A DNA stretch of 56,062 bases from Lentisphaerota bacterium (GTDB lineage: Bacteria; Verrucomicrobiota; Lentisphaeria; Oligosphaerales; JABHEG01), in the NCBI GenBank assembly GCA_018676675.1, contig JABHEG010000340.1, forward strand, positions 1 to 56,062, given 5' to 3'. The position numbers were made by a program, and so were the translations under genes. Under the pieces are notes generated by a model, which was given only the letters and a program-made list of their open reading frames with translations, made no database searches and had not been told where the DNA came from. This document shows, one piece after another, positions 29,101-37,270 of the stretch. Positions within the stretch are counted from its first letter, which is position 1. Each line of letters begins with the position of its first letter.

Positions 29101-30607
29101 TTCTCCCCGCCTTCTTGTCAAAAAGGCCCTTAATACCGTACGGGTCCATCTCCAAACGCAGACGAGCGTTCTCCACTACTTTCACGTTCCTGGGGCCGGC
29201 AAGATAGGAGAGCGTTCCACCGGAAAACAGTACCGGCGCTTTCCCCTGCACGGTGAGATGAAACTGCAGGCTGTCGCGTCCCTTGCCGACAGTCTCCAAG
29301 GCCATGAGGTCCTCTGCCGGATCAAACGGTGTCCAGACCTCTCCATTGGTGCTGTACTCGCAGGTCAGCTCGCCGATCTTTCCGCTGAAGTTGAGGACCA
29401 CGCTGCGCCATTTCGCGACATCGAAAGGCCTCACCGGCATGGTCCAGATCTCACCGTTGCTTGGTCCCTGGTAGGCACTTCTCAGGGACGAGAGGTCGGG
29501 TGCGGTTTCGCCCCGGGATAGGACAATCGCGTCGAGTCGGGCGCCGCCGTGATAGGAGAGCGAGAACGTGTGCTCGCCGGCGGTCAGGTCATAGGTTCCG
29601 GCTTTGATCCATTGCCAACCTTCCTCGGGAACGCGCAAGCCATCGACGATGATCGACTCCTTCCCGTCAATGCCCTCGGTGTGGTTCCATCCCCCCTTCC
29701 ACGGGAAGTAGGCACGCTCCCAGGCAATGTATCGGCCGGGAGTCACCAGGGTGACCTGCCAGGCAGCGGATTCCACATAGTGGATATAGGCCCCCCCGGA
29801 GGCCAGTACGTCGAGCCCGGGGACATGGCCTTCCTGCAGAGAAAGGACGGTCGCCAGCTCTGCTTCCAGCAGCACAGGCGTGTCGCCTTGCTGCCCGAAT
29901 GTGCCCACGAAGCGGGCGACTCTATCTTCGGCGCTGAACCCAAGGGCACGCTCCACGCGCAGGTCCTGTTTGACAAGCAGGTCCGTCAGGTTCCCTCTGG
30001 GCACGCGAGTGAGTCCCAGCCCGGCAAGTGCAAAACCCGCTCCGTGCCCCTCGATTCGGAGATCCGCATAGTGCACGCGTTTGGTGAAGAAAGCATACGG
30101 CAGACGAGTGGTAAACGTCTTCCACGTCTTGCCGCCGGGCAATCCCACGCCCTTCGGGTAACCATCGGGCGTGCGCCACACACCAGCGGGGTAGGGACCG
30201 TACTTCACCCTCGGGTCCGAGGAATCGTACTTGATCACCATCCTCCCGGTCGCGCCTTCGTAATAGCGCACCGTGAGAAGTACGTCGTTGTCCCCCAACC
30301 AGGCAGAGAAGATCTTCCATGGCTCGGCGATGAAGTAGAAATAGCCCAGCTTACCGTTGGCTCGAATCGACTGACCACAGGGCACTCCGTCGCGCACCGC
30401 AGGGGCAAGATCGCCCTCGGTGGTCTTGTCGCGCAGGGACAGACCACTGCTTTCGGCGACCCCGGCTGGGCCAAAAACAAGCCATTTGCTGTTGGCCGCG
30501 TCGTCCAGCCATGCTGGTGGCGCCGCCCGGGCCTCCCCCGTCACGAATGCACCCAGCAACAAGCAGATAGCCAGGCTCCGGTGTCCTCTGTCAGTGTTTC
30601 TCTTCAT
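26150..30607 (-). CDS. Giant secreted glycosidase-like protein with C-terminal CBM4_9-like domain
   Basis: 1485 residues from ATG 30607; an ATG 39 bases upstream would add 13 charged residues before the signal peptide (SLAICLLLGAFVTGEARA). Residues about 40-430 hold beta-sandwich modules, one of them PA14/CBM35-like (TPGRYIAWERAYFPWKGG, AGEHTFSLSYHGGARLDAIV). About 450-1090 looks like a barrel of the GH31/DUF6259-related type, with WGADGMYYDQF near residue 892 as a candidate catalytic Asp region. Two Ig-like modules follow. The last 155 residues match a CBM4_9 jelly roll: VPNGHFETDSAGDRKPDWW, then RVSVWIKAASND and a YFDDLVITELP ending. Substrate unknown. It lies 53 bases downstream of the LamG glycosidase gene. 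Confidence 0.72.
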   Translation of the reverse strand: MKRNTDRGHRSLAICLLLGAFVTGEARAAPPAWLDDAANSKWLVFGPAGVAESSGLSLRDKTTEGDLAPAVRDGVPCGQSIRANGKLGYFYFIAEPWKIFSAWLGDNDVLLTVRYYEGATGRMVIKYDSSDPRVKYGPYPAGVWRTPDGYPKGVGLPGGKTWKTFTTRLPYAFFTKRVHYADLRIEGHGAGFALAGLGLTRVPRGNLTDLLVKQDLRVERALGFSAEDRVARFVGTFGQQGDTPVLLEAELATVLSLQEGHVPGLDVLASGGAYIHYVESAAWQVTLVTPGRYIAWERAYFPWKGGWNHTEGIDGKESIIVDGLRVPEEGWQWIKAGTYDLTAGEHTFSLSYHGGARLDAIVLSRGETAPDLSSLRSAYQGPSNGEIWTMPVRPFDVAKWRSVVLNFSGKIGELTCEYSTNGEVWTPFDPAEDLMALETVGKGRDSLQFHLTVQGKAPVLFSGGTLSYLAGPRNVKVVENARLRLEMDPYGIKGLFDKKAGRMVSSAAQLHAALGMVVTKKPGAAPTASADLYNSLLENVEVGGTVEKPVITMGHRLANGMRLISIATLHPDGQTEWQLTIENPTELEVVEIRFPVLTGVRLGGEAEDDWVFEAKCWGQVWKNPAAQRLRTTWGPSMRWMGLWDGDQGVYYGIEDPKLDDYAFVLGGDSSGGTTLGVAQRILCKPRSTWTSGIYRIALTGSDWHEGADIYRAYVAKALKRPNPPAYVKWLVDGWVTQESNRAPVAGWDMITTDLRSPLMAANRQMTDGADSGYCGLYPYPSGAWGSVREFAQKLAIRRALGGMYTPYHNVHLWAPGYGHYPRIGSYPKGRLPGDVPVPDDAWYAKVATYTYSGHYPRMERDHFAQLGMAMGAREWRDWLAYWTGAYVGWGADGMYYDQFNMIYPNGKLYPDFADTYGCWTRATLDVSARMKASSLARNPYYTASGEVCNDIYGQLIDLHMTSGVFNRLEFFRYCNPDQLIIDGAWNGGLGAAFGGHERTRFIWQVGARFDHFPKDTRLLALRRAVKSLLYDAQFMDTVGLTITAGGKPLLPDYTYVGVSQNAPFRGTIGRWFRYAKDGQRGAVVNVINVPVRKDAVVTLDVKDVGPIAASYAWTLDGRILPVRGTQRGDRYTFPIPASECSSVVLANALAPVVRWEIDPAITPGAGRRLKLTLTNVNATPLSGTARLRLPAGWAMPAAVSFGPVASGSTLTFALTVAVPAGAKTGRHDVWCDLTTPGGNFSTYSFVVVNPPVLVDFRGNPGNYHLWLRNLSGASVSGTVNVTAPPPLTAHASESVAIPPAAEFALPVTVSGQSQLTEIAEMSAQVTLAGQRQVLVRAVFPAVPNGHFETDSAGDRKPDWWMCRKVKDRWAYGRMRLADGAHSGQYCLQLDAPVDEETFTCAYPVHSVVKTGTRYRVSVWIKAASNDGVYANLLGRHLGKGKTGPEWRQFTAEVTTGAKTTGLYRTLYNSSAAPAYFDDLVITELP

Positions 30608-30660
30608 TGCCCCATCTCGTCCATCGATCTCTCCTTCTCGCCGCATCCGCCGGTTGGCGA

Positions 30661-33573
30661 CTACGGTACACGTTCTACGTTGAGCCGCAGCCTGACCTCA
30701 GACTCCCGACGCCCCAACTCGATCGTCTCACGATCGCTCAACAACACGGCCCCCGAGGACAAGTCTGCGACGTCCGCAAGTCTGAACGGAGGCGGGAGGC
30801 GCAGGCGAATCCGGAGACACTCCGGACGGCGGCGAACAGGTGGCTTCAGATAGACGTCCACGTGACCATCGCCAATCCGCGATGTGATCTCACAGCTGAC
30901 CGGTCCGAATGCCGTTGGCGCCTCCCGGACGCGAACCGAGTGTCCGTGCTCCAACCACGCCGGTGGCGTGGCATGGGCTAGGAAGAGCCCTTGCGGCAGG
31001 CCGGTGTCGTGATCGAACGATTCCCGCACGAGCATCTGGCGGAAAGCCAGGAGCTTCCCGGTGTTGTTGCCTGAGCAGTACGAGCCATAGGACGAGCGAT
31101 ATGGGTAGTCGGGGTGAGCTCCGAGCGTGTCCCCCTCCCCGGCGATGAAGGTGCCTCGGGTCATACCGTGTGCCAGCATCCCGTAAAAAGACAGCACGAG
31201 GCGTTCGGCCTCGTCACGATCCGACAGAAATCGGACGTATCCGGGAAGATACACGTTGTCCACGCCGGTGGTGCTGTACCCCGGCAACCCGCCGGGGCGA
31301 CACCCGCCTATAGGCACGGGGTAGTAGTTGAACCGGACCATCCCAAGCAGCGTTCCCCCGTGCTCATGGAGAAACTTGGCGACACCGTCCATGGTGTCTG
31401 AGTCAGGGCGCCAGAATCCGCTACTGAACGCATAGGGCATGCACAGATTCCAGTAGGATCCGTCGCGGGTCGCCGTGATGGGGCTGAACACGGGGATCTT
31501 CTCGTAAAGACGGTTGGGAATGAACACGCTGCCATCGGGCAGCACAGTCGTGTTCTCGCGGATGGCGACGTCCAGGGCGCGGCGCAGACGGACATCCGCA
31601 CTTCCGCAGGCCGCCACCGTCTCCTCCATCCCAAGTTCCTGCCAGATGTGACGCAAGTCCCGCATCCCGCGCCAGCACACAGTGAGGTGAAAGACGGCAT
31701 AAGACCGGTAGGATTGATCGCCACACATGCGTTGCGGCTCAAGCAATCCTCGCGGATCGCCCGCAACCTGTTCCGCGAGCCTCTGCACCATCCCAAGATG
31801 AGCTGCAGCGTTCGTGCGGATGAACTCTGCATCCCCCGTGAGATGGTAGTACTCCGCAGCATGCGAGAGCTTCTCCCCGAACTCCCAATTCGTATACTGC
31901 CCCTTCCCTTTGGTCATCCCGATCAGGCTCTGCAATCCCTCTCGGGCACGCTCCGGGTAACCAAGTTTCCCGAGCAGGCAGCAGGCATCGCTGCTTTCAG
32001 GCTGGTAAAAGCTGTTATGATAGACAGCGCTACCCAGGCTATACCGCCAACGCATCACCAAGTTCTGGGTCGTGAGGTTCCGCAAGGCGTCCATCACGAG
32101 CGGCTCCGGGACCTCAAAGGGAAACGACTTCAGCCGGTCATCCCAGTACGCTTTCACACCACGAATGCCTCTGGCACAGAGCTCGGGGCCCGCCTCAATC
32201 CTCTCCGGCATCGGGCCCGACGGCGACCAGACAAGAATGCAGGGCCGGCCCGGCTGGACAGACACCGTCAACGCGTCGTCTGCAAAGGTCCCGGGGGGCG
32301 ACACCTGGACACACGTCTGATCGATATTGAGCAGCCGGAAGCGAACGCGTTGAGGCCCCGGAACCGAATCGTCCGAGACACTGATTCTGGTCACCCCCAC
32401 CATCTGCCGAAGCTCGGGGCTCCGAGCAACGCATGTTGTCTGCCGCAGATCCACTCCACGAGCTGTCGTGTGCCTGGTGAGGAGAATGGGATAGAATCCC
32501 TTCTCGAGCTTAGGGAAGCCGCTGCCGGGCGTTCCTCCCGCAAACGCCTGCCAGCGACCGTCCTCCTCCACCTCAATGTCGATGCGCTTCCCTGATCGGG
32601 TGTGGTTGGCATAGAGCCTGTGTCCATCCGCCGTCGCCACGATGTAGGGGGGCCTGCCGCCGTCATCCCCGAACAGGACCGTGTGAGGGGCGTAGTCCGT
32701 ATTCGTTTCGCCGGTGGAGAGGTAAAGCGGTTGGAGCAGGTCCTTCAATCGGTCGTACGTTGCCCCACCGGCACGAATAAGCTCCTCCCCCCAGACATCT
32801 CGAGGGCTGCGCAATGCCGCGTTGAGCGCCTTCTCATACGCCGTCTCCGGTTTGATTCGCTCTGCCGACATCGGAGCAGGGAAGCGGTCGGCCGACTCCT
32901 GATGGAGCGCCCCGACCATACCATCACTCAGGCAACGGCCGTAGACCCGGAGATCCGCGATTCCACCCCGGAAACAGTACACAGGGGTCCGTGGATGGTG
33001 CTGGTAGGCCCCGATCAGGAGAGGCGTGGGCGACACGGTCAGAGGTCCGGGGGGAAGGATCTTCTCTGCAGCCGGCTTGCCGTTGATGTAGAGGCGAAGC
33101 GTCGTGCCGTCGTGAGTCGCAACGATGTGAGTCCAGCCCCCGTATAACGAGAGCCCTCGGGCGTGGAGCTGGTGCAACGTCCCATTCTTGCTCACATTGA
33201 ACGCCACCGTTCCCGGGAAGTCCGGACGATCAATGAGAAAGAGGCCGTACTGATACCACGGTTTACCTTTGCCTTCGAGCGACTTGACCAAAACAGGCTT
33301 CTGGTCCGCAAGGGATCCGACTGCCGGATTCACCCAGGCAGCCAGAGAGAAGACAGGGGCATTGACGGCCTCACCGTCGGGGATCACCAAGGCTGAATCG
33401 CTCCCGGCGAACACGAAGTGCGAAGGCGTCCCGAGCGTCTCGGTGTTCACTCGCTCCTGAACACTCGTCCGTGCACCGCCTTCTTCTCTTCCGGGGGTAA
33501 TGTGAATCACGGGTGAAACGGCCTCTTGAGCCTGCGCGACTCCACTGAGAACGACCATCAGTCTCAGAATCAT
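30661..33573 (-). CDS. Secreted LamG plus (alpha/alpha)6-barrel glycosidase-like protein
   Basis: 970 residues from ATG 33573, preceded by AAGGA; an in-frame ATG at 33603 would place 10 extra residues ahead of the signal peptide (ILRLMVVLSGVAQAQ). Residues about 50-235 form a LamG domain: FSLAAWVNPAVGS, GGWTHIVATHDGTTLRLYIN, GGIADLRVYGRCLSD. A beta-sandwich follows, then about 480-900 reads as a six-hairpin glycosidase: RNLTTQNLVMRWRYSLGSAV, LLGKLGYPERAREGLQ, WEFGEKLSHAAEYYHLTGD, SYWNLCMPYAF. The nearest recognisable families are GH78-, GH95- or GH63-like barrels. I cannot place catalytic Asp/Glu residues with certainty. It is the first gene of the five-gene minus operon that ends with the URO-D protein. 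Confidence 0.72.
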   Translation of the reverse strand: MILRLMVVLSGVAQAQEAVSPVIHITPGREEGGARTSVQERVNTETLGTPSHFVFAGSDSALVIPDGEAVNAPVFSLAAWVNPAVGSLADQKPVLVKSLEGKGKPWYQYGLFLIDRPDFPGTVAFNVSKNGTLHQLHARGLSLYGGWTHIVATHDGTTLRLYINGKPAAEKILPPGPLTVSPTPLLIGAYQHHPRTPVYCFRGGIADLRVYGRCLSDGMVGALHQESADRFPAPMSAERIKPETAYEKALNAALRSPRDVWGEELIRAGGATYDRLKDLLQPLYLSTGETNTDYAPHTVLFGDDGGRPPYIVATADGHRLYANHTRSGKRIDIEVEEDGRWQAFAGGTPGSGFPKLEKGFYPILLTRHTTARGVDLRQTTCVARSPELRQMVGVTRISVSDDSVPGPQRVRFRLLNIDQTCVQVSPPGTFADDALTVSVQPGRPCILVWSPSGPMPERIEAGPELCARGIRGVKAYWDDRLKSFPFEVPEPLVMDALRNLTTQNLVMRWRYSLGSAVYHNSFYQPESSDACCLLGKLGYPERAREGLQSLIGMTKGKGQYTNWEFGEKLSHAAEYYHLTGDAEFIRTNAAAHLGMVQRLAEQVAGDPRGLLEPQRMCGDQSYRSYAVFHLTVCWRGMRDLRHIWQELGMEETVAACGSADVRLRRALDVAIRENTTVLPDGSVFIPNRLYEKIPVFSPITATRDGSYWNLCMPYAFSSGFWRPDSDTMDGVAKFLHEHGGTLLGMVRFNYYPVPIGGCRPGGLPGYSTTGVDNVYLPGYVRFLSDRDEAERLVLSFYGMLAHGMTRGTFIAGEGDTLGAHPDYPYRSSYGSYCSGNNTGKLLAFRQMLVRESFDHDTGLPQGLFLAHATPPAWLEHGHSVRVREAPTAFGPVSCEITSRIGDGHVDVYLKPPVRRRPECLRIRLRLPPPFRLADVADLSSGAVLLSDRETIELGRRESEVRLRLNVERVP

Positions 33574-33648
33574 GCTGCACGTCCTTCTGCCGACAATGCT
33601 CAAACAGACTACCGGAAAGGGACATGTTCACCTCGCCGATTCCGCGGT

Positions 33649-33686
33649 TTGCCATTCTGGTCTAACCAAACTAGTATAAACTATAC
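33649..33686 (+). promoter_or_regulatory. Toxin-antitoxin promoter with overlapping palindromic operator
   Basis: TTGCCA (33649-33654) and TAGTAT (33672-33677) form a plausible -35/-10 pair with 17-base spacing. GTATA-AAC-TATAC (33674-33686) is a perfect inverted repeat laid over the -10 box, and TAGT...ACTA (33672-33683) forms a second overlapping one. Phd/YefM antitoxins repress their own promoters by binding short palindromes in this position, so this is the likely autoregulatory site. Confidence 0.5.
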
Positions 33687-33714
33687 AGACATGAACTCCA
33701 GGAGACTCAACACC

Positions 33715-33948
33715 ATGCCAGCCGAAGCTATTGGGGTATTTTACGCCAAGACACACCTTTCCGCGATCTTGGAAGAAGTGCAGGCGGGGAAACGGTTCAC
33801 CGTCACCAAACACGGAAAGGCGGTCGCCAACATCGTTCCGGTGACTGAGCCGCGCCCTGTCGCCCGACGCGGGTCCGCCGCTTCGAGCGACTTCTTCATG
33901 TCCTCCGACTTTGACGAGCCCCTCGATGACTTCAGTGAGTACATGTGA
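33715..33948 (+). CDS. Phd/YefM-family antitoxin
   Basis: 77 residues from ATG 33715, which follows GGAGA by nine bases; an in-frame ATG at 33691 has no ribosome-binding site. Residues 4-45 carry the Phd/YefM signature: AIGVFYAKTHLSAILEEVQA, then GKRFTVTKHGKAVANIVPV, the strand that precedes the dimer core. The acidic C-terminal tail (SSDFDEPLDDFSEYM) is the part that would wrap the toxin. Its TGA overlaps the toxin ATG by one base (TGATG), the usual coupling in such modules. The palindrome upstream suggests self-repression. Confidence 0.9.
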   Translation: MPAEAIGVFYAKTHLSAILEEVQAGKRFTVTKHGKAVANIVPVTEPRPVARRGSAASSDFFMSSDFDEPLDDFSEYM

Positions 33949-34337
33949 TGCGGTATCTTCTCGACACACACACTCTACTGTGGTTTCTGCAGGGGGCTTC
34001 TCAACTCCCGGACGCCGTGGCCGAACGCATCGAAGCCCCCCAGGCCGAAACGTGGATTAGCATGGCCTCAGTATGGGAAATGGCCATCAAGACCGGACTG
34101 GGAAAGCTGCGTGTACCGTACTCCCTGGACAAGGAGCTTCCCGACCTGCTTGAACAGAACGGTTTTGCCGTCCTCAACTTCGGGTTCGACCACTTGGCTG
34201 CCGTTTCCCAACTGCCTTTTCACCATCGTGACCCCTTTGACCGCCTCTTGGTCTCGCAAGCGCTCGTAGAGGGCCTCACACTGATCAGCTGTGATTCTGC
34301 GATGGATGCCTATGGTGTTCAGCGCACTTGGGCCTAA
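33948..34337 (+). CDS. PIN-domain ribonuclease toxin (VapC-like)
   Basis: 129 residues; the ATG at 33948 shares one base with the antitoxin stop. It opens with the PIN signature MRYLLDTHTLLWFL. The acidic metal ligands are all in place: Asp6, Glu44 (SVWEMAIK), Asp94 or Asp97 (HHRDPFDRLL) and Asp116 (ISCDSAMDAYGV). PIN toxins of this subtype, paired with Phd/YefM-type antitoxins, cleave RNA with Mg2+ or Mn2+; in well-studied members the target is tRNA or rRNA. The module looks complete and functional. It lies between two large operons of opposite direction. Confidence 0.92.
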   Translation: MRYLLDTHTLLWFLQGASQLPDAVAERIEAPQAETWISMASVWEMAIKTGLGKLRVPYSLDKELPDLLEQNGFAVLNFGFDHLAAVSQLPFHHRDPFDRLLVSQALVEGLTLISCDSAMDAYGVQRTWA

Positions 34338-34504
34338 CCTGGCGCCTCCCTGTGCCTCCTCGCTGCGCCGTTCCGTCGTCCTCGCCCGGGCGCCCACACA
34401 CACCACATTCCGGAACTTGCCTTGGGAAGGTGAGTCTCTTATACTGGTTCGCAGCACACAGAACTGGGTCTCGCACACGAATCAGATACGGATAGCCAAC
34501 TCAC

Positions 34505-34936
34505 ATGACCCGACAGTCCCTCGCCAGCACCCGCCTCCCGGCCCTCATTCTGTGCATCCTTGGCGTTGTGCTGCTGGCCGCCGGAATCGGACGAGTCTAC
34601 AACATTCGCTTCCAGGATGCCCCTGACGCCTCTGAAACGCTCAATGACCGGGACATGGTCATCCAGGCAACCACCGGTGGCGTCACGCGGGAGGACGGGA
34701 GCCTGGCTTACACGCGAAAGCAGGCACCCCCCGAAACGCCTCCGGAATGCACTACTCCAGGGACGGAGAGCGAGCTCACCGCCTCCCCCGAAGAGCCCAC
34801 GTCTCCCCCCCAGGATGCTGATGTGACGGAGAAGGCAGAAGTGGCCGGCTCCGAGCCTGGAACGGATGCCAAGCCGAAGGAGAAGTCAGCGGCTCCGCCC
34901 GCCAAGGGAGACGACAAAGAAGCCTGTCCCACGTGA
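34505..34936 (+). CDS. Small single-pass membrane protein with acidic low-complexity tail
   Basis: 143 residues from ATG 34505; no clear Shine-Dalgarno. One hydrophobic helix at about 11-30 (RLPALILCILGVVLLAAGIG) is followed by a Pro/Glu/Ala/Lys-rich tail ending in EACPT, which is probably disordered outside the membrane. No known domain. It is 74 bases upstream of a membrane polyferredoxin and in the same direction, so an accessory role to that protein is possible but unproven. Confidence 0.65.
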   Translation: MTRQSLASTRLPALILCILGVVLLAAGIGRVYNIRFQDAPDASETLNDRDMVIQATTGGVTREDGSLAYTRKQAPPETPPECTTPGTESELTASPEEPTSPPQDADVTEKAEVAGSEPGTDAKPKEKSAAPPAKGDDKEACPT

Positions 34937-35010
34937 ATCTAGGCCCACATCGGCGGCCATGCTGGTCGTCACTCCCAACCCCACAACTCGAGAGGCACTG
35001 ACCCCATCCT

Positions 35011-35829
35011 ATGCAACGTGCACGACGCTTCGTCCAGAGCCTCTCCCTGCTGCTCCTGCACTCGTCCTGGGGCCCGGAAGCCAAGTGGCTCTGTCACCCT
35101 GTTTACACCTGCCATGCGTGTCCTCTGTCCTGGTTTGCCTGCCCTATCGGTGTCTTCGTGCACTACTCCGGCTACCGCATCTTCCCGCTCTTTGCCGTAG
35201 GCACACTGGTCATTTTCGGTGCTCTGCTGGGGCGCCTCCTCTGCGGCTGGGTCTGCCCATTCGGGTTCCTGCAGGATCTCCTGCATAAGATCCCGTCCCC
35301 CAAGTTCACGGCCCCGGACTGGACCGCGAACATCAAGTATGTGGTGCTCATTGTCTCAGTCTTCCTACTTCCGTTCATGCTGGGTGAGGGCACGGTCTGG
35401 TCGTATTGCCGGTTCTGTCCGGTGGCGGCCATTCAGGTCACGTTGCCCTGGGCCGCCAAGAATGGCGTGGCGTTGTTCCAATGGTATCACTGGGTCAAAA
35501 TCGGACTGATGGTCGTGATTCTGGTAACGGTTGTATTCAGCAGCCGGATCTTCTGCAGAGCCCTGTGCCCCATCGGCGCCCTCATGGCAGTGTTCAACTA
35601 CGTCAGCTTCTGGCGCGTGAAGCCCCCCACGCAAGCCTGCATCAGCTGCCGGAAGTGCGACAAAAACTGCCCAACCGGGGTGCACCCATCCGAGCGCATT
35701 CAGAACGGGCTCCCGCCCAGCCACAACCTGGACTGCGTGCTCTGCCACGAATGCAGCAGCGTCTGTCCAGTCAAGGGGAAACTGGCGGAGGACGATTCAG
35801 CCCCGCCTCAGACGGAGCCCGCTGCATGA
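35011..35829 (+). CDS. Membrane-bound 4Fe-4S polyferredoxin (NapH/CcoG-like)
   Basis: 272 residues. Several transmembrane helices (for example FPLFAVGTLVIFGALLGRL and IKYVVLIVSVFLLPFM) are interleaved with Cys-Pro motifs typical of the NapH/RdxA family: CHACPLSWFACPIG, CGWVCPFGFLQD, CRFCPV, CRALCPIG. Two classical ferredoxin clusters close the protein: CISCRKCDKNCPTG (about 210-223) and CVLCHECSSVCPVKGK (about 242-257). Such proteins pass electrons from the quinone pool or a reductase to periplasmic or cytoplasmic partners. No nap or cco genes are nearby, so the partner here is unknown. Its stop overlaps the tadA start (ATGA). Confidence 0.87.
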   Translation: MQRARRFVQSLSLLLLHSSWGPEAKWLCHPVYTCHACPLSWFACPIGVFVHYSGYRIFPLFAVGTLVIFGALLGRLLCGWVCPFGFLQDLLHKIPSPKFTAPDWTANIKYVVLIVSVFLLPFMLGEGTVWSYCRFCPVAAIQVTLPWAAKNGVALFQWYHWVKIGLMVVILVTVVFSSRIFCRALCPIGALMAVFNYVSFWRVKPPTQACISCRKCDKNCPTGVHPSERIQNGLPPSHNLDCVLCHECSSVCPVKGKLAEDDSAPPQTEPAA

Positions 35830-36344
35830 CCGACGTGATTGTGCCGTTGCCCCCCATATACAACGATGAGAAGTGCATGCGCCTGGCCCTGGCTCAGGCC
35901 GAGAGAGCCGCAGAAGCTGATGAAGTACCGGTTGGGGCTGTGGTCCTGTACAAGGATCGCATCATTGCCAAAGCCCACAATCAGGTTGAGATGCTCAAAG
36001 ATGCAACCGCACATGCGGAGATGATTGCGATCACCCAGGCGGCGGCCGGCATTGGCGACTGGCGCCTAAATGAAGCCACACTTTATGTCACTAAGGAACC
36101 TTGCCCGATGTGTGCCGGGGCTATGGTCAACAGTCGCCTCGGACGCTTGGTCTTCGGCTGTCCCGACCCACGGGGTGGCGCGACAGGCGGAGCACTGGAC
36201 CTAAGCGACTTCCCGGGAATGCTCCATCGCTTCGAGGTCACCAGCGGCATGCTCCTGGAAGAATGCCAATACGTGCTGCAGGAGTTCTTCCGCAGACGAC
36301 GACGCGCACAGAAGGAAGAGGGTAACACCGATGGCAAAGCTTGA
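35826..36344 (+). CDS. tadA: tRNA-specific adenosine deaminase
   Basis: 172 residues; the ATG at 35826 overlaps the polyferredoxin stop. The zinc deaminase site is complete: H63 and E65 in TAHAEMIA, C93 and C96 in EPCPMCAGAM. Length and the sequence RLVFGCPDPRGGATGG are typical of TadA, which converts adenosine to inosine at the wobble position of tRNA-Arg(ACG). A related deaminase of guanine or cytosine type is much less likely. Its 3' end overlaps the next gene by 14 bases. Its place inside this operon rather than a translation cluster is unusual. Confidence 0.9.
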   Translation: MTDVIVPLPPIYNDEKCMRLALAQAERAAEADEVPVGAVVLYKDRIIAKAHNQVEMLKDATAHAEMIAITQAAAGIGDWRLNEATLYVTKEPCPMCAGAMVNSRLGRLVFGCPDPRGGATGGALDLSDFPGMLHRFEVTSGMLLEECQYVLQEFFRRRRRAQKEEGNTDGKA

Positions 36345-37254
36345 GAACGAGTTCACCTGGTCCGTCTCCCGGGCCAAGCTCTTTGAAGACTGTCCCCGCG
36401 CCTACTACTACCAATACTACGGCTCATGGGGCGGCTGGGAACGGGACACGGATCCCGCTACCCGTCAACTCTACATCCTGAAGAATATCAAGACCCTCCC
36501 GATGTGGGCAGGGACGATCGTCCATGAGACAATTGCCGACGCACTGAACCGGTACTCCCGGAACAACAGCCCGATTCAGGCCGGAGAACTGCAGGCGATA
36601 GCACGACAGAAACTGCGTAGCGGCTGGGTCGAGTCCGTCAATGGTGAGTGGCTCCAACGCCCCAAACGGACCAATCTCCACGAGCTCTACTACGGCGACG
36701 GCAAATCGCTCCCCAAGGAGCAGACAGAACGGACCAAGGAGCGTGTGTACGGAGCCCTTGCGGCGTTCGCAGACGCCCAGATCCTTCATGAGATCCTGAC
36801 CGTCCCCTACATGAACTGGAAGCCCGTCGACCAACTCGACTCGTTCCGCCTTCAGGACCTCAAAGTGTGGTGCGCTGTCGATTTCGCGTTCACCGATCCC
36901 GCGGGAGGGCTGCGCATCATTGACTGGAAGACCGGAGGCGAACACCGGGAGGCCCTGCGGGTCCAGCTCGCCTGCTACGCCCTGTATGCCGCAGAGAAGT
37001 GGTTCGCTGCCATCGAGAACGTGAAACTCCAGGGCGTGTTCCTGAACGAGAATGCCCGAGTCAGCACCTACGAAGTCGCGCCGGACATTCTGGTGGAGGC
37101 TCAGGATCACATCCTCTCAAGCGCTGCAGACATGCGGGGGAAGCTCCTGGATGTCGCGGCAAACACGGCTCGGGAAGACGACTTTCCCTGCTGCGAAAAG
37201 GAACACATCTGTCGCTACTGCAACTACCGCGAAGTATGCCCATATATCGGGTAG
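36331..37254 (+). CDS. PD-(D/E)XK nuclease-superfamily protein with Cas4/AddB-type Fe-S cysteines
   Basis: 307 residues from ATG 36331, inside the 3' end of tadA. The RecB/Cas4 nuclease pattern is present in order: SRAKLFEDCPRAYYYQYYG with Cys21, H65-E66 in GTIVHETIADAL, Asp in CAVDFAF (about 188), and D-x-K in IIDWKTGG (about 197-203). The C-terminal CCEKEHICRYCNYREVC completes, with Cys21, a likely 4Fe-4S cluster as in AddB and Cas4. It has no helicase domain and no CRISPR neighbours, so it is probably a stand-alone PDDEXK_1-type DNA-end processing or repair nuclease. Confidence 0.85.
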   Translation: MAKLENEFTWSVSRAKLFEDCPRAYYYQYYGSWGGWERDTDPATRQLYILKNIKTLPMWAGTIVHETIADALNRYSRNNSPIQAGELQAIARQKLRSGWVESVNGEWLQRPKRTNLHELYYGDGKSLPKEQTERTKERVYGALAAFADAQILHEILTVPYMNWKPVDQLDSFRLQDLKVWCAVDFAFTDPAGGLRIIDWKTGGEHREALRVQLACYALYAAEKWFAAIENVKLQGVFLNENARVSTYEVAPDILVEAQDHILSSAADMRGKLLDVAANTAREDDFPCCEKEHICRYCNYREVCPYIG

Positions 37255-37270
37255 CGGAGGAAACGGAACC

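Noticed and set aside
29549..30853. A 434-codon plus-strand open frame
   Set aside because: Antisense to the same minus-strand operon; no recognisable motif.
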